Positions 5,900 through 8,740 of a DNA stretch of 8,740 nt are shown here, in pieces; positions within the stretch are counted from its first letter, which is position 1, and the number at the start of each line of letters is the position of its first letter. The translations under genes and the position numbers were made by a program. Origin of the DNA: Clostridia bacterium (lineage in GTDB: Bacteria > Bacillota > Clostridia > Oscillospirales > CAG-272); the NCBI GenBank assembly GCA_017411935.1, contig JAFQPC010000107.1, positions 1 through 8,740 of the forward strand, read 5' to 3'. The notes under the pieces were generated by a model, which saw only the letters and a program-made list of their open reading frames with translations, was not told the DNA's origin and did no database searches.

Positions 5900-5935
5900 A
5901 AAACTGCATATTTTTTCTTAAAAACATGCAGTTTT
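5900..5935. repeat. Distal inverted box pair upstream of the fic promoter
   Basis: AAAACTGCATAT (5900-5911) faces ACATGCAGTTTT (5924-5935), matching at 11 of 12 positions, and contains the same CTGCATAT box as the promoter-overlapping pair. The box centres are 20 bp apart, and this pair is centred about 52 bp, near five helical turns, from the proximal pair. Read as RNA on the minus strand it also folds into a long hairpin (10 bp, one A/C mismatch, then 5 bp of A-T) followed by TTTTTCTCTT, so it could instead be a second terminator behind lepA. The shared box favours a regulatory role, but both may be true. Confidence 0.5.
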
Positions 5936-5951
5936 CATTCACCGCTCAACC

Positions 5952-5990
5952 TAAATAAAATTAGCGTGATACATTTTACAAGTATCACGC
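5952..5990 (-). terminator. Terminator of lepA
   Basis: On the minus strand a perfect 9-bp stem, GCGTGATAC/GTATCACGC (5982-5990 and 5964-5972), with a 9-base loop is followed by the T-rich TAATTTTATTT. It begins 19 bases after the lepA stop at 6010. Confidence 0.8.
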
Positions 5991-6009
5991 CAATTTTCTC
6001 AGGCGATCT

Positions 6010-7830
6010 TTATTTGTCGTCGTCGAGCTTGAGCACCGCCATAAAGGCTTCGGGGGACACCTGCACCGAGCCGAGCTGACGCATCTTCTTTTTGCCTTCC
6101 TTCTGCTTCTCGAGCAGCTTCTTCTTTCGGGTAATATCACCGCCGTAGCACTTAGCAAGCACATCCTTACGCATTGCCTTAACGGTTTCTCTCGCGATGA
6201 TCTTCGAACCGATCGCTGCTTGGATCGGCACTTCAAAGAGCTGACGCGGAATATTGTCTTTGAGCTTCTCGGCAATTCTTCTGGCGCGTCCGTACGCCTT
6301 TTCCTCGTGCACGATAAACGAGAGTGCGTCGACCTGTTCTCCGTTGAGCAGAAAATCAAGTTTGACAAGCTTACTCGGCACGTAATCGCCAAGTTCATAG
6401 TCCAGCGAAGCATATCCGCGCGAACGGCTCTTGAGGGCATCGAAAAAGTCGTAAATGATCTCGTTGAGCGGCAGATCGTAATGCAACTCCACACGCGCGG
6501 TGTCGATATATTTCATATCGAGGAAGTTTCCGCGTCGGTCCTGACAGAGATCCATCAGTCCGCCCACGTATTCGGTCGGCGTGATGATGTTGGCGCGCAC
6601 GAGCGGTTCGTACGCGATCTCGATCTCATCGGCAGAGGGGTAGTTCGAGGGATTATCGATCCGCACGGTTTCTCCGTCCTTTCGCTTGACGCGATAAATA
6701 ACCGAGGGGGCGGTCGTAATCAAATCAAGGTTAAATTCTCTCTCAAGGCGTTCCTCGATGATCTCCATATGAAGCAGTCCGAGAAATCCGCAACGGAAGC
6801 CAAAACCAAGCGCGATCGAGGTCTCGGGTTCAAAGACGAGCGCGGCGTCGTTGAGCTGAAGCTTTTCAAGGGCATCGCGCAGATCTCCGTATCTCGCGCC
6901 GTCGGCGGGATAAATTCCCGCGTAGACCATCGACTGAACGGCTTTAAATCCGGGAAGCGCCTTCTCGGTCGGCATCTCGTCGAGGGTAATGGTATCACCC
7001 ACGCGGGTATCTCCGACGCTCTTGATCGACGCCGTCAGATAACCGACCTCGCCTGCCGAGAGACGCTCGGTCTTTTTGAGTCCAAAGGGCGTCATATAAC
7101 CGACGTCCACCACGTCAAAGGTCGCGCCGTTGCTCATCAGGCGAATACGGTCGCCACTTTTCACCGAGCCGTCCATCACGCGTACGTTGACGACGACACC
7201 GAGATAGCTGTCGTAATACGAGTCAAAGATCAGCGCTTTGAGGGGTGCGTCAAGGTCTCCCTTGGGGGGCGGCACCTGATCGACGACGGCGCGAAGCACG
7301 TCCTCGATATTGAGCCCCGTTTTTGCCGAGACGGCGGGACAGTCCTCGGCGGGAATACCGATGATATCCTCGATCTCGTTACGCACACGGTCGACATCTG
7401 CCGAGGGCAGGTCGATCTTATTGATGACGGGAATGATCTCAAGATCGGCATCGACGGCAAGATAGGCGTTTGCCAGCGTTTGCGCCTCGATCCCCTGTGT
7501 CGCGTCGACGACGAGCAATGCTCCGTCACAAGCGTTGAGCGAGCGCGAGACTTCATAGTTAAAGTCGACGTGACCGGGGGTGTCAATCAGATTGAACTGA
7601 TAGGTCTCTCCGTCGTCTGCGATATATTCCAAGCGAACGGCACGCGCCTTGATCGTAATGCCGCGTTCGCGTTCAAGCTCCATATTATCAAGAAGCTGTT
7701 CTTCCATCTCTCTCGCCGTCACGGTATCGGTCGCCTCAAGGATTCGGTCGGCAAGCGTTGACTTTCCGTGGTCAATATGCGCGATGATCGAAAAATTTCG
7801 AATATGTGATTGCTTTTCGGTGTTTGCCAT
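6010..7830 (-). CDS. lepA: LepA, elongation factor 4 (translational GTPase)
   Basis: LepA is a ribosome-associated GTPase of the EF-G class, linked to back-translocation, recovery of stalled ribosomes and 30S biogenesis; it may also associate with the membrane. In the 606-residue form, G1 is AHIDHGKST (17-25), the switch I region carries RERGITI (54-60), G3 is DTPGH (83-87, with catalytic His87) and G4 is NKID (137-140). The domain II and EF-G III/V-like regions follow in order, and the C-terminus has the LepA-specific tail [20 protein letters not shown] and then [14 protein letters not shown]. The length matches the family. The in-frame ATG at 7842 has no ribosome binding site, whereas GGAG lies 6 bases before the ATG at 7830, so 7830 is chosen ([14 protein letters not shown]). 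The gene appears monocistronic: a terminator and then the separately promoted fic follow, rather than hemW-hrcA, which often follow lepA in Bacillota. Confidence 0.98.
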   Translation of the reverse strand: MANTEKQSHIRNFSIIAHIDHGKSTLADRILEATDTVTAREMEEQLLDNMELERERGITIKARAVRLEYIADDGETYQFNLIDTPGHVDFNYEVSRSLNACDGALLVVDATQGIEAQTLANAYLAVDADLEIIPVINKIDLPSADVDRVRNEIEDIIGIPAEDCPAVSAKTGLNIEDVLRAVVDQVPPPKGDLDAPLKALIFDSYYDSYLGVVVNVRVMDGSVKSGDRIRLMSNGATFDVVDVGYMTPFGLKKTERLSAGEVGYLTASIKSVGDTRVGDTITLDEMPTEKALPGFKAVQSMVYAGIYPADGARYGDLRDALEKLQLNDAALVFEPETSIALGFGFRCGFLGLLHMEIIEERLEREFNLDLITTAPSVIYRVKRKDGETVRIDNPSNYPSADEIEIAYEPLVRANIITPTEYVGGLMDLCQDRRGNFLDMKYIDTARVELHYDLPLNEIIYDFFDALKSRSRGYASLDYELGDYVPSKLVKLDFLLNGEQVDALSFIVHEEKAYGRARRIAEKLKDNIPRQLFEVPIQAAIGSKIIARETVKAMRKDVLAKCYGGDITRKKKLLEKQKEGKKKMRQLGSVQVSPEAFMAVLKLDDDK

Positions 7831-7836
7831 ACTACA

Positions 7837-7840
7837 CTCC
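7837..7840 (-). promoter_or_regulatory. Ribosome binding site deciding the lepA start
   Basis: Minus strand reads ATGGAGTGTAGTATGGCA. The first ATG is part of the GGAG region itself and is preceded only by an A run, while the second ATG is six bases after GGAG. Initiation at 7830 is therefore favoured, removing four residues (MECS). Confidence 0.75.
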
Positions 7841-7859
7841 ATTTTTTTGCGTTACCTAT

Positions 7860-7888
7860 ATTATATAATATTTTCTTCGGTTACACAA
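7860..7888 (-). promoter_or_regulatory. Candidate promoter of lepA
   Basis: Minus strand: a perfect TATAAT (7860-7865) with TTGTGT (7883-7888) 17 bp upstream. The -35 box matches consensus only in TTG, so the assignment rests on the -10 box, the spacing and the position about 20 bases before the ATG-containing ribosome binding region. Confidence 0.5.
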
Positions 7889-7925
7889 TAGGCTTTTTGT
7901 ATTTTTTCCGAACGTTTTGGCAGGA

Positions 7926-7967
7926 TTTTTTCAAAAAAGTGCAAAAAAAAACTTATTTTTTTAAAAA
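7926..7967. other. A/T-tract cluster in the lepA-oxidoreductase divergent region
   Basis: Five A or T tracts of 5-9 bases lie at 7926-7931, 7933-7938, 7943-7951, 7956-7962 and 7963-7967, at spacings near 7-12 bp. Such clusters often bend DNA or help polymerase binding as UP-like elements. It sits about 40-80 bp upstream of the oxidoreductase -35 box and beyond the lepA promoter. Nothing else was recognised in the 235 bases between the two genes: no RNA gene and no convincing small ORF. Confidence 0.35.
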
Positions 7968-8003
7968 TGAGCAACATTTGTCTTGCCATATTGCCTTTGT
8001 GTC

Positions 8004-8032
8004 TTGAAATCCCCCAAAAAGTGTCCTATAAT
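8004..8032 (+). promoter_or_regulatory. Sigma-A promoter of the Gfo/Idh/MocA gene
   Basis: TTGAAA (8004-8009, five of six) and TATAAT (8027-8032, perfect) are 17 bp apart, with a predicted start near 8039. The -10 box is bracketed by TGTC (8022-8025) and GACA (8036-8039), a weak inverted pair that may or may not be an operator. Confidence 0.8.
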
Positions 8033-8065
8033 ATAGACAAGCCAACGAAAGTGAGGTTTTTACTT

Positions 8066-8740
8066 ATGGACAAAAAAAGAGTTGCCGTCGTCGGATACGG
8101 CGGAATGGGTTCTTGGCACGCAAAAAAGTTACTCATCAGTGACGTTGCCGAGGTTGCAGGTATTTGGGATATTGACGAAGCAAAACGAGAGGCTGCGAAA
8201 GAAAAAGGTATTTTCGTTTACTCGTCGTTGGAAGATCTGCTCGCGGATCAAACGGTCGATATCGTTACGATCGCTACCCCCAACGAGTGGCATATGCCTC
8301 TTGCTGTTGCCGCAATGGAAGCCGGCAAAAACGTGATTTCGGAAAAGCCCGTTACGATGTCGAGCGAGGATCTCCAGAAGATGATCGACGCGTCAAACCG
8401 TACGGGAAAGCTCTTCACGGTTCACCAGAACCGCCGTTGGGACGCGGACTATCTCGCTGTCAAGGAGCTTTACGCTTCGGGTGAGATGGGCGATGTCTTC
8501 CAGATCGAATCGCGCGTTCAGGGCTCGCACGGAATTCCCGGCGACTGGAGAGGTCAGAAGGAGCACGGCGGCGGAATGATCCTTGACTGGGGCGTTCACC
8601 TGATCGACCAGATCCTGCAGATCGTTACCAACAAGATCGAGCGCATCTACTGCTCCTTCAACCACATCACCAACGACGAAGTGGACGACGGCTTCCGTCT
8701 GGATATCTACTTTGAAGGCGGCTGCCACGCTTATGTGGAA
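8066..8740 (+). CDS. Gfo/Idh/MocA-family NAD(P)-dependent oxidoreductase, N-terminal part (3' end outside window)
   Basis: The frame is open from ATG 8066 to the last base, giving 225 complete codons of a family that is usually 320-400 residues. A Rossmann fold starts at once: VAVVGYGGMG (6-15) is the dinucleotide-binding G-x-G-x-x-G loop, and Asp35 after the next strand (GIWDID) sits where ribose contacts are made. TPNEWHMPLAVAAMEAGKNV leads to the family signature SEKP (92-95), with Lys94 the conserved catalytic lysine. In the C-terminal domain, GGGMILDWGVHLID (168-181) carries the D-x3-H pair Asp174/His178 typical of sugar and cyclitol dehydrogenases. The expected reaction is oxidation or reduction of a sugar or inositol-like substrate in the cytoplasm; the substrate cannot be named. 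The start has a GTGAGG site 9 bases upstream and follows a clear promoter. It is divergent from lepA, so it probably heads its own carbohydrate operon to the right. Confidence 0.93.
   Translation, partial: MDKKRVAVVGYGGMGSWHAKKLLISDVAEVAGIWDIDEAKREAAKEKGIFVYSSLEDLLADQTVDIVTIATPNEWHMPLAVAAMEAGKNVISEKPVTMSSEDLQKMIDASNRTGKLFTVHQNRRWDADYLAVKELYASGEMGDVFQIESRVQGSHGIPGDWRGQKEHGGGMILDWGVHLIDQILQIVTNKIERIYCSFNHITNDEVDDGFRLDIYFEGGCHAYVE

Noticed and set aside
5851..5935. CRISPR-like array
   Set aside because: The repeated unit is only 8 bp, alternates in orientation and has no uniform spacers; it fits operator boxes.
6220..7761. 513-codon plus-strand ORF opposite lepA
   Set aside because: It mirrors lepA codon bias; the translation has no domain I recognise, while the opposite frame is an unmistakable full-length LepA.
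8393..8728. 111-codon minus-strand ORF at the right end
   Set aside because: It is the complement of the Gfo/Idh/MocA gene, whose plus-strand frame has the G-x-G-x-x-G and EKP motifs.

Overview
The window reads as chromosomal sequence from a low-to-moderate GC Gram-positive bacterium, most likely an uncultured or gut-type Clostridia (Bacillota). The support is a ThiI without a rhodanese domain, a DUF2007 protein, a Clostridia-style XRE regulator, strong GGAGG ribosome binding sites, sigma-A promoters of the TTGACA-N17-TATAAT type, and a hairpin-rich dispersed repeat that I recall from gut Clostridia. Taxonomy is inferred; there is no rRNA here.

Layout. (1) 1-597 (+): the C-terminal part of an APC-family amino acid permease, ending at a terminator shared with the convergent gene. 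(2) 650-1744 (-): an AT-rich XRE-type regulator with a TPR-like helical C-terminus, with its own promoter and a small palindrome at the predicted transcription start. (3) 1878-2003: a 126-bp structured repeat with imperfect inverted ends and at least five internal inverted repeats, which also looks like a two-way terminator. (4) 4626-2032 (-): a tight three-gene operon from a near-perfect promoter: a DEDDh exonuclease with an unusual N-terminus (two copies of an unrecognised module plus a four-Cys zinc ribbon), a DUF2007 protein, and ThiI (tRNA s4U synthetase). (5) 5834-4788 (-): a class II Fic AMP-transferase with a C-terminal winged helix; its promoter is overlapped by inverted copies of an 8-bp CTGCATAT box. 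(6) 7830-6010 (-): lepA, elongation factor 4. (7) 8066-8740 (+): the N-terminal 225 residues of a Gfo/Idh/MocA oxidoreductase, divergent from lepA and cut by the window end.

How the genes relate. The exonuclease-DUF2007-thiI operon suggests an RNA or tRNA link for the exonuclease, by association only. LepA is translational housekeeping. The Fic gene is separated from lepA and from the exonuclease operon by hairpins and appears to have its own regulated promoter. The permease and the oxidoreductase are metabolic genes whose operons lie mostly outside the window.

I see no convincing new multi-gene system. The best candidates for novelty are the exonuclease domain architecture and the four-box array at the fic promoter. 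Ribosome binding sites decide three start codons: TTG for the exonuclease, and the second in-frame ATG for both fic and lepA.
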